Below, in pieces: positions 24,001 to 35,166 of a DNA stretch of 64,000 bases. Position 1 is the stretch's first letter, and every line of letters starts with the position of its first letter. The notes under the pieces are model-generated. The model ran no database searches. It had not been told where the DNA came from and worked only from the letters and a program-made list of their open reading frames with translations. The DNA lies in contig CM048845.1 of the NCBI GenBank assembly GCA_026545225.1, forward strand, positions 121,399,033 to 121,463,032, given 5' to 3'. Made by a program: the position numbers and the translations under genes. The stretch comes from Cornus controversa (taxonomy: Eukaryota; Streptophyta; Magnoliopsida; Cornales; Cornaceae).

Positions 24001-26660
24001 AATCACAAAGGTAATATTGTTGAGTAGGAATTTACTAGTTGGGTGCTTTTAGGTACACTCTTTCTATGTTAATGCATGATATTAGTGCTGTTCCAGTAGT
24101 TCTCTAATCTAGATATTTGTTATGCAGTTCTTGTTGGCTGTATCTGAACGTTTTGGCGATTGTTATCTGAAGCATATTATGCTGCCTGTATTCTTGGTAG
24201 CAGTTGGTGATAATGCTGATTTGACATTTTTCCCATCAACTATTCAGTCAAGAATCAAAGGTGATGAATTTTTAATTGTTCAAAGAAATTATATTATTTT
24301 AATGAAGTTTTACTTCACAACATGGTCATTGACTCATTTTTCACCACAGGTTTGAGACCGAAATCTGCTATAGCTGAAAGACTCGCAACTATATGTATCC
24401 TACCCCTTCTCTTGGCAGGTGTGTTGGGATCTTCTAGTAAGCATGAACAATTGATAGAGTACCTGAGGAATATATTAGTTCAAAGCACAGTGCAAGAGGG
24501 TCAGCCTGCAAAGCGTAATGACGAAATTTTTAACTCTGTCCGCTTTCTTTGGTTGGTATTTTTTGTAAAAGATTTCAGCATATTGAGGTTATGGTTTGTT
24601 GAAATTCATTATTGACTAAAACCATTTTTTTTTTCTTTTAATGTAGCACATTTGAAGAACATCATAATATGATTTTTAATATCTTATGGGAAATGGTTGT
24701 AAGCTCCAACATAAATATGAAAATTGGTGCTGCCAGTCTGTTGAAAGTCATTGTAAGCTCATCAATTCTCCTGGAATTCTCATTACATTTACTTTTAGCT
24801 TCGCATTTGTAAATCTGTATTCTTTTTCTTCTGATAGGTACCATATATTGATGCAAAAGTTGCTTCAACTCATGTTTTGCCTGCTCTTGTCACTCTTGGC
24901 TCTGATCAAAACTTGAGTGTAAAGTACGCGTGCATTGATTCGTTTGGAGCTGTAGCACAGCATTTTAAAAATGAAATGGTATATATATCTTTTGGTGTTG
25001 GTTTGACATTGACAATTTTTATGGAGAAACTTCAAATTCAATGCATTTTGGCTGACCAAAATTTGCACTTCTTAGATCATTGACAAAATACGTGTTCAAA
25101 TGGATGCTTTTCTTGAAGATGGATCACATGAAGCTACCATTGCTGTTGTCCGTGCATTGGTGGTGGCAGTACCACATACAACAGATAGACTTAGAGATTA
25201 TATCCTCAATCTCTTGCCTTGGAGAATTACTTTTGATGCTTGAAGAAATCCAGTTTACCATTATTTTAGTCATTTTGAATTTTTTTGTTGGCTACTAATG
25301 ATGGTTGATAGGTTTCACTCTGTTTCTTTAACTTGATATACATCTATTGTCCAAGATTTTCCAACTTACAAGCACACCACTTCCTTCAACTGATGTGATG
25401 CGTCGCCGAGAGAGAGCCAATGCTTTCTGTGAAGCAATCCGTGCTCTGGATGCTACAGGTTCGATTTTTTATGATTACAATCACTATTTTTTCTTTGTTT
25501 TTATCCTATATATATATATATATTTGAAATCCCTCGTAAGTGCATTGCTAGTTATGGACTAAATTCCAGGATTACTTCAGTATGCTCCCTCATAATAACA
25601 ATAACACCAACATGCAAGGTCATGTCTTATACATGCGTGTTAGCTTTTGGTTAATGAAAGACATGTAATTAAGAATTCTTTTAGTCAATCAATTTTGTGG
25701 CTCCCTCAGTATGTATTGGCTGTGGAAGTGATGCTGAAGGAGGGAGACTTCCTGTACTTATGACGGGGGGCAAGAGGGTAAAAACATTGAGGACTTTTTA
25801 TTTTGTTATAGTGAAGGGAGAATTTTGGGGCTCAGTTTCTGAACAATTAATTAGTGAATGAATCACTTGTTATGTGAAGACATATCAGATATGATGGGAA
25901 GACGTAAATAAGAAGATAATTGAACTTTTCTTCTTTTCCTCTTATATTTTGTTTCCCTGTAAGTTTAATTATTTTTCAAGGGAAAAGACTTGTTTTACTC
26001 CCATGAACTTGGAACTGACTGCAATCACAGTTCTAAAATATTGAAAAATGACAAATATCAGGATCCTAGAGTTACAAGCCAAAGGCTGCCTGAGGATGTA
26101 TTTACATTTACATGAACTTGCCCCTCCTCTCAATGGCTAAACTTTAGTTTCCAATTAATGGCTGTTTTCAATCTCATAAAGCTTAATCTTCCGATTTGTG
26201 TGTCCGCATGCAATGGCTTGCATATGCGTTCCTCTAAAGTTCCATTTGGTGCTGAGTCTCATCTTTGCTTGCTGCAGATCTTTCTGCTATTAGTGTTAAG
26301 GATCTCCTCCTACCTGCCATACAGAATTTGTTAAAAGACGCTGATGCACTTGATCCAGCACACAAAGAGGCTCTTGAAATTATTTTGAAGGATAGATCAG
26401 GTGGAACACTAGAGGCTATTAGTAAGGTGATGGGTGCTCATCTTGGGCTTGCATCATCTATGACCAGTTTCTTTGCCGAAGGTGGGCTTCTGGGGAAAAA
26501 GGAAAGTGCAGTCCCGGCACCAGAGCCTGTTGAGCCTGCAAAGCCTGATGTGCAATCCCCTGTCGAGGACACGAGATTGAGGCGAATCATGAGGGGAGGT
26601 TTCACAGACATGCTCAGAGGCAAAGCAAAGAGTAGTGAAGAAACTCCTCCTAGCCAATGA
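11734..26660 (+). CDS. RELCH: RELCH-like protein: LisH, coiled coil and HEAT repeats (20 exons)
   Basis: Exons: 11734-11932, 16903-17055, 17599-17771, 18482-18589, 21421-21591, 21683-22243, 22335-22409, 22506-22634, 22723-22797, 22896-23105, 23303-23455, 23535-23749, 23893-24010, 24128-24260, 24350-24551, 24647-24752, 24838-24978, 25076-25199, 25342-25458, 26278-26660. They total 3,546 nt (1,181 aa), close to Arabidopsis At5g16210. Exon 1 begins MDVEKSSLCNCVVNFLLEEN, a LisH motif, and a second LisH-like segment lies at residues 145-175 (exon 3). Exons 2, 5 and 6 are coiled coil; exons 7-19 are helical HEAT-type repeats. The conserved C-terminus has RRIMRGGFTDMLRGKAK. Human RELCH binds RAB11 and links recycling endosomes to the trans-Golgi; a similar trafficking role here is inference. 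Intron 18 is an AT-AC intron. Confidence 0.93.
11934..12066. repeat. Compound microsatellite at the first splice donor
   Basis: (TTC)n passes into (TC)n, then (TG)n, a TATATA stretch and (CA)n. The tract starts with the second base of the intron 1 donor and covers the first part of intron 1. Confidence 0.95.
12425..13588 (-). mobile_element. 5'-truncated LINE with zf-RVT and RNase H remnants
   Basis: The insert is flanked by a perfect 17-bp duplication, GATCTTCATTTTCTTTT, at 12408-12424 and 13589-13605. On the minus strand it ends in an A-rich 3' tail near 12,425-12,450. Conceptual pieces in 5'-3' order are a zf-RVT segment (NVKSKIKHFL, then EKLHRRGLNIDERCQFCF and DHLFLHCPRS) and a plant LINE RNase H domain (GNFDAAFCCRSGEAGGGL, LTMEGDAQAIIRAV, GNRMAHAFRQFAL). 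Frameshifts and stops, such as TGA for the usual Trp after KIKHFL, break the frame, so it is dead. It lies antisense in intron 1 of the RELCH-like gene. Confidence 0.93.
14092..14340 (+). mobile_element. TRIM element in RELCH intron 1
   Basis: The 116-bp left terminal repeat (14092-14207) starts TGTTAGCATGGTCCCACATT and is followed at once by TGGTATCAAAGC, an initiator-tRNA-Met primer binding site. The internal region of about 100 bp ends in the polypurine tract TGAGGGGGAG. A second repeat, TGTTAGCATAGTCCCACATC, begins at 14311 but loses similarity after about 30 bp. It has no coding capacity. Confidence 0.85.
15813..15876. repeat. Short tandem duplication, period 33 bp
   Basis: The block beginning ATGAATCAGTATCAATTAAT occurs at 15813 and again at 15846 without visible mismatch, within intron 1 of the RELCH-like gene. 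Confidence 0.85.
16235..16765. repeat. Diverged tandem duplication of about 270 bp in RELCH intron 1
   Basis: Two successive blocks (about 16,235-16,490 and 16,503-16,765) share, in the same order, CTGCAAA-ACACTTG, GCCTAGGCTGCATTTTT, ATTTGGTGAT, then GGTTGGTG, ATTGATGCT and GGACT-GGTGG. Many substitutions show the duplication is old. Confidence 0.75.
25200..25341 (+). other. U12-type AT-AC intron in the RELCH-like gene
   Basis: Joining exon 18 to exon 19 in the conserved frame (RLRDYLLSKIFQL) needs an intron starting ATATCCTC and ending GATATAC. The start matches the U12 5' splice site, the end is AC, and TTTCTTTAAC about 10 bp before the 3' end fits the U12 branch-point consensus. No GT-AG choice gives this protein junction. 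Confidence 0.88.
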
Positions 26661-28240
26661 AATATGACCTGACATGTTTTGATGAGAATGTTTTTGTTTT
26701 CCGTATATAAAGCTGAGAATTTTGTGATTCATTGACGGAAGGAAAAGTAAAGGAATAATAACTGCCTTCTCATTAATTTGTCCAGCTTTTTCATTAGGTT
26801 GGTTATTTTGATTGTTTCGTAAGGTTTGTTGTTGAATTGGAATTTGCAGGCATTATAGATCATCATTCGTTGTATACGCTTTTTATATGGACTCTGAAGT
26901 AGTAAATTTCTGCATTTTTGTCAGATAATGAATTGCTTAATAGCACAAACTGCAAATGGGCATGACTTACAGAAGTTCATCTCCCATCTGTGTGCAGGAC
27001 TCTGTCGTGTGGGTTTTTAAATATCATTTTTGTCCTATTTCTGGCTATCATTTGTCGAAGAGGAATAGCATGCTTCGTGAGCCTGAAATGGTTTTTGATG
27101 AAGCCTGTTCAGACAAATAGGAAGAGCAGGAGTAGAAAGTTGTTGATACACTGTCCAACAAAACGATAGGATGTGGACTTTAGATGGGTTGAGGCATGTT
27201 CTTGCAAGATCTAGTAGTACTACAAAGGCGTTGTTGACTGTTGAGAGCCCAGAAAGACACCATCACATTGTTTTCTTCTTCTTCTTGTATGTGTGTGTGT
27301 GTTTTATATCTTGCAAGAAAAACATGGATAATATGGTTCAAGTTGGTATTATGTAGAAGAGTGATACAAAGATAAGAAACGAGAAGACTGATTTCGGAGG
27401 GCATTTTTTTTGGTTAGAAAACCGGTCTTGGAGGGCTTTAATTGTTGAGGGGGAAAAGAGAGTTCTTCTTATGCCACGTTGATTAATAGTAGAAAAGCAT
27501 AATCTAATTTATTAAAAGGAGCCTTTCCAAGGTAATAATCAGAACAATTTATTTTTTTAAATAATCTTTTAAATATCATTTCATTTACAAGCTGACAGAA
27601 ATTTGCAAGGTCTATAAAATTGTGTCTATATATATATATACAGGGAAATGATTTTTTTTTCCAAAGTCCAACGCGATACTTGGAATGTATTTTCTTTAAA
27701 TTTCTTTCAACGAAATGGTATTTAGCAGATTCTAATTTTTTTTTTTAAATGAATTGGTTTGATTATTACCTTAACGAGAATGAATTTTCTTTTTTTTTTT
27801 TTTTTAATTTCCATTTTCTATGATAATCAAATTAAATTTTTTGTTCCTCTGCATTGTATTTTCTTTATCCTCACTTGGTTTTGTGAACCAAAAGAAGTTC
27901 AAACTAGATTGAGATGGGATTTTCACTCTGTCCACGTTCATCCTTAATCTTAGCAATGATCCATAAGATACGAAGTCATGCTGATTGATTCAGATTAGAA
28001 TTGTTTAACTAAGAGTTATGCAACACTAGGCAACATTTTAAATTTGTGTGTCACCAAGTGTAGCATAACTCATATCACAAACAGATAAAACATCAGTTGA
28101 TGATGGATCTGTTTGACATGTCAAACTATGGAGCAAATGAAGCAGGCATATATATGTGTGTGTATATATATATGTATATGTATACTCAGAAAGGAAAGAT
28201 CTAACGGAGTTCTAATCACATGACAGCTCAACCATGCAAT
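26661..28240. other. 3'UTR and intergenic region downstream of the RELCH-like gene
   Basis: The first few hundred bases follow the TGA stop and probably form the 3'UTR. The rest shows poly-T runs, short (TG)n and (TA)n tracts and no recognisable exon on either strand. Confidence 0.5.
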
Positions 28241-28740
28241 GTTGGTTCGTTGCATGCCAGTGACACCACCATTGACAAGCAAAAGGACTCAATAGAATTT
28301 AAAGTTTCAAAGGCTTGCCTTGAAAGGAACATACCATTTATTGGGAATATGTAGAGGGTCACAAGTCCTATATGTTGCATTTGGGGGTACACTTCATGAA
28401 GATATAGGGAAAGAATTAAGTCTCGAAAAAATGTCCACAAGACAAGACCACACTGTGGGTGTGGTACACATTAACTATGATAAATATGTATGAGATTTGG
28501 ATGAGCCGAGTATGGAGATTTTGGTGAATAGTTATCACCACCAAGGAGTGAAGGAATTAGCTCAATGCTTTGCTCCTATGGCTTTTGCATCTGATGGTTT
28601 GATTGAAGGGTTCTATGATCCAAACAATTACATCCCACCAGAGGGCAAGTTTATAGTAGGATTCCAGTTTTATCCAGAGCGAATTAGGCAGCTAAATTCA
28701 CAAGAATTCGATTATCCAGGGTGTTCATTTGTGTATCAGG
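28241..28740 (+). pseudogene. Class I glutamine amidotransferase pseudogene (GAT1_2.1-like)
   Basis: Successive frames give pieces of a plant peptidase C26-type glutamine amidotransferase. They are HASDTTIDKQKDSIEFKVSK then CLERNIPF; after a +1 shift LGICRGSQVL, which keeps the nucleophile Cys; GGTLHEDIGKELS; VGVVHINYDKY followed by a stop; and an open stretch from 28,497 with [20 protein letters not shown] and [10 protein letters not shown]. The motif that normally reads FHPE is FYPE here, so the catalytic His is lost. The last piece, [11 protein letters not shown], ends at a plausible CAG/GTGATG donor and no following exon is seen. The N-terminal third is missing. Frameshift, stop and lost His together mean it is not functional. 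Confidence 0.85.
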
Positions 28741-31560
28741 TGATGTGTATATATATATATATAGATCTCATGTCATTGAAGGTTGATTATGTGAAAATTT
28801 TTAGAACCCTCAAATCCTTGATCAAATTGTGCAGAAATTTTTACAAAGAAATTTTTTTCTTCACAACAGCCTATTAAATGCTGCCTTTGACATATTACTA
28901 TAGTCCCATAGTGCAAAACCTTATTTATATTATTATATATATATATAACTGAGTAATATATAAGTTCCGCTATTTTTTTGACTCAGTTATATGCCGACAA
29001 GAGATTGTGAGTCCACTAAATACCGTGGGACTCACAAAGTCTTTGTCCGTTGTTGACACAGTCGAATAGGCAGAAATAGAAATATATATATATATATATA
29101 TATATTTAGATCATAAGATTTAGTTGAATCGAGTATAAATGGATGTGGGCTGGGCTGGGCTGGGTTAGGACTTAGGGAGATGAGAATTGTATAATTTCTT
29201 AAGAGGCCGAAACTAGAAGGAACCCGTGGGCCTCTAAAAGCCTGCTCACAGATTACAGTATTTTACCACCATTGGTCCTCCTTAGTCCCTCTAACATTAT
29301 GGTAATTGGTAAAGTGGTGCGTCTAATTTCAATTCTACTTTGTTTTGACGAATATTGCTCCTACTGGTGTATTTTGATGGTAATTTCCACATCAGTGATG
29401 CATTCACGATCCACATGAATCTTACAAGTTACTATATTAAGTAATACCATGCTATTTTTCTAAGTGCAATAAAAAGTAATTCTTCTAAATTTTTGCGTTA
29501 TGTGTGCGCTCTTGACCAGCTACTCTCTCTACAAAACATAGAATTTGCTCCTCTGCTCTGTGTGACTGGGTGCATAACTCAACTTGTAAATCACATGACA
29601 TAACGTTGGTTTTTCAATCTTTTATTTATACATACTCATATATATAGGTCTAATGGTTGATGGTGAGTGGAACTAAACACCACGAAAGGAATTCTACATA
29701 TGGATGTTTTTTTTGTTTTTTTTGCTTACTCTTATTTTGGGATGCTATGAAAAGTATAGTTGAGTTGTTGGTAGGTCACTTTGAAGGAAATGCTGATTTT
29801 TTTTTTCTTTATTCTTTTTTGGGTAGATTTTGATTCCTTACTTCCTTCGAAGATGTTTAACTCTTTTTGGTAGAGATCAAAATAAATCATATATATATAT
29901 ATATTTCACAAGGATATAATGCAAAGTACAAAAATTGATTTGTTCTTTCCAATTTTCCAAGTGACAATATAGAAGAAAGTGGTTCCTCAATTAATTCTCT
30001 CTCTTTCTCTGCATAACCAAACAGAGGATGACGACTCTTTCTCGTCTCATATTCTTTTCCTCTCTGTCCTCCATGACTTAATTTTCTGCTTTTTGACACC
30101 TAACCTGAACATATCTCTTAACTAGTCTCTATAGTAGATACATCTTTTTCATCATAGGCAGGTGAAAATGTTCCCACAGATTATTTAAATAAACAATGAG
30201 GACAACTTTTTCAAAACAAGGACATTTTCTTTAGTTTTTTTTTTTTTTTAACACCATTTTCTTTAGTTCTAAACTTGTAGTTTTACCAAGTGTTATGATG
30301 TGTTTAATAATCTTTTGGAGGCCAAACTTTTCACCAAAATTCTGAGGATGGCCATTATTTACCGTAAGTTCATGAAGTTTTAGTGTCTGTGTTGACCATA
30401 TCTCTTATCGAAGTGTTATAGTTTATGTTTGCATGTACCATAATTGAATAGTGAATATACAACACGTGAAAAACATACCTATCACACTCTATTTATAATC
30501 TTCAAACTCAATTCCTTCTTAAACAACGATAAATGTATACAACTATCTCTTCAACTCTTCAGCTTTGCTCCACAAATCTTCCGGCTTCCAAAACGAAAAA
30601 AGAAACTGCCGCAACTGAATTTGAGCCACAAACCCAACACTATTTTGGTAATCAGATATTCGAAATAGCCAATAGGCCAACTAGCAAGTCCTAAGAAAAC
30701 AAAAGTCTGAGGCCCTTGCTGAAGCTGCTAGAACTAGAAGGGGGCTCAAGTATTAACCTGCTGCAAGAGGCTAGCCTTATTTACCCTTTAATCTGAGAGG
30801 GTGGTCACCACCGGACCAATGGGCGAATTTTGGTAGCTAACATGATATATCTCTGGGAAATCTTGCTCATCTTTTCCTTATCATCAATACCTGGGTTTCA
30901 ATTCTCTTCTTGTGTCCTTGGGCTAATTAAGAAAGGAGTATTTGCAAATGCCTGTTTAAAAGATTAATATTCCGATATATGGAAACTGTGCCACTAGATA
31001 CCCTGCAATCAACTAAATCAAACACATCTGAAGCTTAATTTAACTGTGATTAAGCAGCGTTGCACCGTACTCCAGCTCTGATTGATCATCATACTGTAAG
31101 TACATGGACAGTGCTTTACATCAATTTATGCAAGCTTCTAGTGTGCCATGAATCAATGGAAGCTTAGATCAATTAATTACTAAGTAAGCACTAATATATA
31201 TGTAGGTGTATATATGTATTTGAGGTTGACTGGAGGACTTATATTAGATATAATTGGTGTGCTATCAATCCACCGAAAGAATTTTACATGCCATATGGGT
31301 AGTTTGGCAACATTAAGAGCACAATTGGTGGACTTTTGCAGAATATATAAGAGAAAAGGGTTGGTAATTAATTGCTTGGAAGAGAATATACCCACCAACT
31401 CATGTCTGCAAGTTGGATTCTCAAGCAGCCCTTACTGGCCGGCATCAAATTAAGTTGCCATAGTTCACCGAACTTGTTAGTTTCCCAAAATAATCCATTT
31501 CAATCCTTCCATCTTATGGAGGTGGACAGATAATCAGATTCTATCTGTCCAGGTTTATAA

Positions 31561-31780
31561 TGGTTTCAGAGCAGGTGTACCATAGGAATGGGTCGGGTTC
31601 GTATCTCCTGCTGTGTGTGGAGTGAAAGAACCAAGTGTCTCAAGCTCTAGCGCTGAGGGGGAGTGTTAGCATAGTCTCACATCGCCTGGGTACCTTTGGA
31701 ATGTACAGTGTATATACACATGAACACCCTTTCCTTGTAAGCTGATTTTCAAATATTAGTTCTATTCATGAGTTTATCAA
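31561..31780 (+). mobile_element. Partial TRIM (internal region plus right terminal repeat)
   Basis: This is the same family as the element at 14,092. It starts with TGGTTTCAGAGC (primer binding site), has a related internal region, a GCTGAGGGGGAG polypurine tract and a terminal repeat TGTTAGCATAGTCTCACATC from 31664 to about 31,780. Only about nine bases of the left repeat remain. The corresponding place in copy 2 (about 41,395-41,450) lacks it. Confidence 0.8.
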
Positions 31781-31866
31781 GTATAACCTTAGAAATTATA
31801 TATTAATGCGAATCCGGATATTCTGTACGGATCGATCAGTATTCTTACCCAACCTAGCATTCCAAT

Positions 31867-32051
31867 TTTTATTGGTACCCTTTCAATTTCAAGTTATAAA
31901 TGCATGGCTATAAATTATAGTTTCAAGTTGTAAATGAATGGCTATAAATTTATAATATGTATATATTTTATTGGTACCCTTTCAATTTCAAGTCATAAAT
32001 GCATGGCTATAAATTATAGTTGCAAGTTGTAAATGCATGGCTATAAATTTA
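31867..32051. repeat. Local tandem expansion of an AAATGCATGGCTATAAA block
   Basis: Two copies of a unit of roughly 110 bp starting TATTGGTACCCTTTCAATTT, each with two inner copies of AAGT-GTAAATG-ATGGCTATAAA, occupy this interval. Duplication copy 2 has only one inner unit at about 41,660-41,710, so the expansion postdates the segmental duplication or was lost there. Confidence 0.8.
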
Positions 32052-32232
32052 GGGAAATGTTAAACGTCATGAAATTTTATCATGAATTGCCTTCATGAAT
32101 GATGTGGCAAGTGATAATACCATTGACATTCCTTGTATGGGGGGAATTCCACTAATACTAACTTACCATTTAATTGTCACATCATTCAAGATAAAAATTC
32201 ATGAAATATTTTCATGACGTGTAGCATTGCTC
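32052..32232. mobile_element. Mutator-type MITE with 9-bp target duplication
   Basis: The ends are imperfect inverted repeats of about 24 bp (GGGAAATGTTAAACGTCATG against the complement of CATGACGTGTAGCATTGCTC). A perfect ATAAATTTA flanks each side (32043-32051 and 32233-32241). The equivalent place in duplication copy 2, near 41,702, has a single uninterrupted site. Nine-base duplications are typical of Mutator-like elements. Confidence 0.88.
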
Positions 32233-32557
32233 ATAAATTTATAATGTGTATATAGGTTAGGTATATAGATTCGGTGCAGAAAACGCCGTTCACTAATGTA
32301 GATTTGTATTTATTAAGACTATGTATGTCAACTTTTTCCATTCCAACAGAAGCTTCTCTTTTAAAACTCCCCATCAAGTTGCTCTACTTTGTCAAAGGTC
32401 ATTTAGTTATGATAGGTGATGAGAAATTAACCAAAATTTCAAATAATGTCCACATCCTGCTGGCTTTGAATATGAGTATGAGGATGAGGCCAACTCCATC
32501 CCCTCCATGGATTTGGGTAGCTTCAAAATTTTCATATCTCATATCTCTCTCACAAAA

Positions 32558-33348
32558 ATGCTTCCCCACCTCCACCCAACCTCTTTTCTCATATTTATGT
32601 TGTTGATCTTCATCTTAATCCTCGACACCCCCGAGATGTGTATGTGCGGTTGATGAGAAATTCACGACCTGCGGTGATGAGTTGTTTCAGTGTGGAGGCC
32701 TTAGGAACATTAGCTATCCTTTCTGGGGAGGGAGCCGACCTGCTTACTGTGGTCACCCGGGTTTTGAGCTAAGCTGCCAACAAAATGTCCCACGGCTCAC
32801 AATGATGTCAACAATATACCGAGTGTTAGGAATCAACAACGCAGCAAAGAATCTCACAGTTGTTAGAGATGATTTCTGGAATAATATTTGTCCAACATAT
32901 CTCCATAATTCTACATTGGATTCCAATCTCTTCGGATATACTTCCAACACTGGGAACTTGACTTTGTTCTATGGTTGCCCCTTGAATATTCCTGTCCAAA
33001 CGCAGATCCCGCCTAATCGGTTTAGTTGCACAGTGAACGGTACCGAGACCAACAGCTATTATGTGACCAATAACTTACAAACATGCAACACGATAATCAT
33101 AGTTCAAGTTTTTGCTGCTGAGGGTTTAACAAGCAATACAGCTCCACAGAATATTCCAGCAGATTTTAACATTTCAGCATTTATTAACGTTGGTTTTGGG
33201 TTACAGTGGCAAGTAAATGATGTATCTTGCAGCCAATGTCTCCAGTCGGGTGGGCGATGCGGGTTTAATAATGATTCGAATTCGTTTACTTGCTACTGCG
33301 CGGATCAATCTTATCCATTGGTGTGTAACGGCAATCAAACTGGAACTG
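32558..33348 (+). pseudogene. LRK10L-type ectodomain exon, copy A (frameshifted)
   Basis: This is homologous to the first exon of LRK10-like receptor kinases. The ATG at 32558 opens a hydrophobic signal peptide. Compared with copy B there is one extra base in the CCCCC run near 32,628, and the frame hits TGA soon after. From about 32,650 the other frame carries the full GUB_WAK_bind domain (ELFQCGGLRNISYPFWGG, GHPGFELSCQ, LTLFYGCPL) and the cysteine-rich WAK_assoc end (CSQCLQSGGRCGFN, FTCYCADQSYP). It ends at a phase-1 donor ACTG/GTATGT. No kinase exon follows nearby. Translation from an internal Met would lack a signal peptide. Confidence 0.8.
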
Positions 33349-33937
33349 GTATGTGCCCCGCCCCTAATCTCTTGTTGCTCTTGTACGTTTAGCTAGCTAT
33401 TATAACTCCATATCATATAAGGATCGGGGACTAAGGTAATTAATTAAGGTCCATCAATATATATATCACTGTATAATAATATTATTGGCTGCTCGGTCTT
33501 TGCTTTTTTGTCCTTGTTTTTCGCTTCTTCATACTTGATCACTCCAGATTGAGCTAGCTTCCTCATGCTCCAAAATCACTAGTAATTAATCTGGTTTTCC
33601 AAAGTTGTTTCAATTTTATACAGAGTCCTGGAGCTTACAAAGTGACTTATTATAGTTTCGAGGATTGCATGCACCATCATATGTCTCGACATATGATAAT
33701 ACTATTTTCTCAGTGTCCTTGAATTGGGTATAACTATCCATCAATTGCTCATTCAATTCAACAAATAATTATTTGTGTGAATGACTCAAAGCCACCTCAA
33801 TCTGATATATATATATATAAAAGCCTCCACTCTCAATCCTCCATTGAAAAAATTGTGGAAGCCTCTAAGCAGTAGTACGTCAGTGTTGATATCTCGGGAA
33901 GCATAGTTCATTTCTAAGCCCTAAACTAAGTGTCACA

Positions 33938-34612
33938 TAGGGATGGCAACGGGGCGGGTATGCCAAAACCTTACCCCGCCCCATCAAGAAAATATAAAAT
34001 TCATCTCCCGTTAAGAACCCTAACGGGTTTGTGGTAAGCATACCACTACTGCCCCATTTAGAGAAAGAGAGGAATAACAAAATCCTTAAAATCTTTTGCT
34101 TTATTTGCTTTGAATTCGATGTTTGGGTTAAATGTACCCAAACGATGATACAACACTCCTACAGTCAAAACTCCAATATATAAGACCAAAGAAAATGACA
34201 CAAACATACATACATATATAGATGGAGATAGAAATGGTTTTGGTCTTCAAGAATTTTTTTTATTATAGATCTATTATGTACACAAGATAGAGTTCTCTTT
34301 TAGCCATAAGATAAAGAGAAGAATAGCGCAGAACAAGGTAACCTAGTGGCTGCCGTATATCTAGTATACTATATTTATATAAGTAATATAATAATAAAAG
34401 AAATGGCACATTTTATACAATTATGTCACTATATATATATATATATATATATGCATGTATGTATGTATGTAATCGGGGCGGAGCGGGTACTAAGCAGATT
34501 TTCTTAAAAAAACCATACCCGCCCCTGCTCCTATTAGGGGCGAACCAAATCCCCTCCATTAGGGGCGGAGCGGGACGGAAACCCGTCGGGGCGGAGGAAA
34601 TTGCCATCTCTA
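33938..34612. mobile_element. Non-autonomous hAT element, GGGGCGGG-rich subterminal type
   Basis: It starts TAGGGATGGCAAC and ends TTGCCATCTCTA as inverted termini. The exact 8-bp duplication GTGTCACA lies at 33930-33937 and 34613-34620. Subterminal zones repeat GGGGCGG and CGGGGCGG words. The empty site survives once at about 42,995 in duplication copy 2. The interior, an AT-rich stretch with (TA)n and a TATG run, has no transposase. Confidence 0.92.
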
Positions 34613-34805
34613 GTGTCACACACCTAACCCATCATTATCATAGTCCTTAACCCTGATCCTGTCCAAATACCTCAAAACCCTTCAAAATATGGTACTACAC
34701 TAGTACTACCATGGAAAGCGCCCACTTGAATTGACTTCTGTACCATTTTTTTTTTCTTACTTTATTACCAATACCGACTCCTGCGAGTTTGAATTTAAAA
34801 TTAAG

Positions 34806-35090
34806 AGAAATTACACTAATCTCTTTTGAAATTTGATACAATTAGTATTAAATTAATAGATTTTATTATAATGACATCTTTTGAGGTTTGCTCCGTTAAA
34901 CAAAGACCCCCTGAGTCCAAAATTCAGTTAATTTTGTCAAAAAAAATTATAGTAAATTACACTGACCTCTCCTGAGGTTTGGGACAAATTACACTGATCT
35001 CCCCTAAGATTTGGCCTAATTACACCCGACATCAAACTAATTAATTTTGGTACAATGATCTCCCCTGTAACATAAATGAACTAACTGACG
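34806..35090. repeat. Degenerate short repeat AATTACACTGA-CTC-CCTGAGGTTT
   Basis: At least three imperfect copies of an AATTACACTGATCTCCCCT-like word, each followed by GAGGTTTG or AGATTTGG, lie just upstream of ectodomain copy C. A fainter relative occurs near 7,165. It looks like the repeat-rich tail of a dispersed plant element, but I cannot define ends. Confidence 0.5.
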
Positions 35091-35166
35091 TTAATTTTTT
35101 GGTGAAATATCTATTCTACTCTTAATATTATATTGATATAAAAATTAAAATATTTATATATAAAAA

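Larger units (their letters stand above)
28837..34795. repeat. Segmental duplication, copy 1
   Basis: Long colinear blocks match copy 2 at 36,012-43,535. Examples are TTCTTCACAACAGCC at 28,859 and 36,031; the segment with GGAACCCGTGGGCC; the TCTAATGGTTGATGG block; the AACATTAAGAGCACAATTGG block; the LRK10L ectodomain exon; and the AATACCGACTCCTGC segment that ends both copies. By eye most blocks are close to 90% identical. Copy 1 additionally holds a partial TRIM, a Mutator-type MITE and a hAT MITE. Confidence 0.85.
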
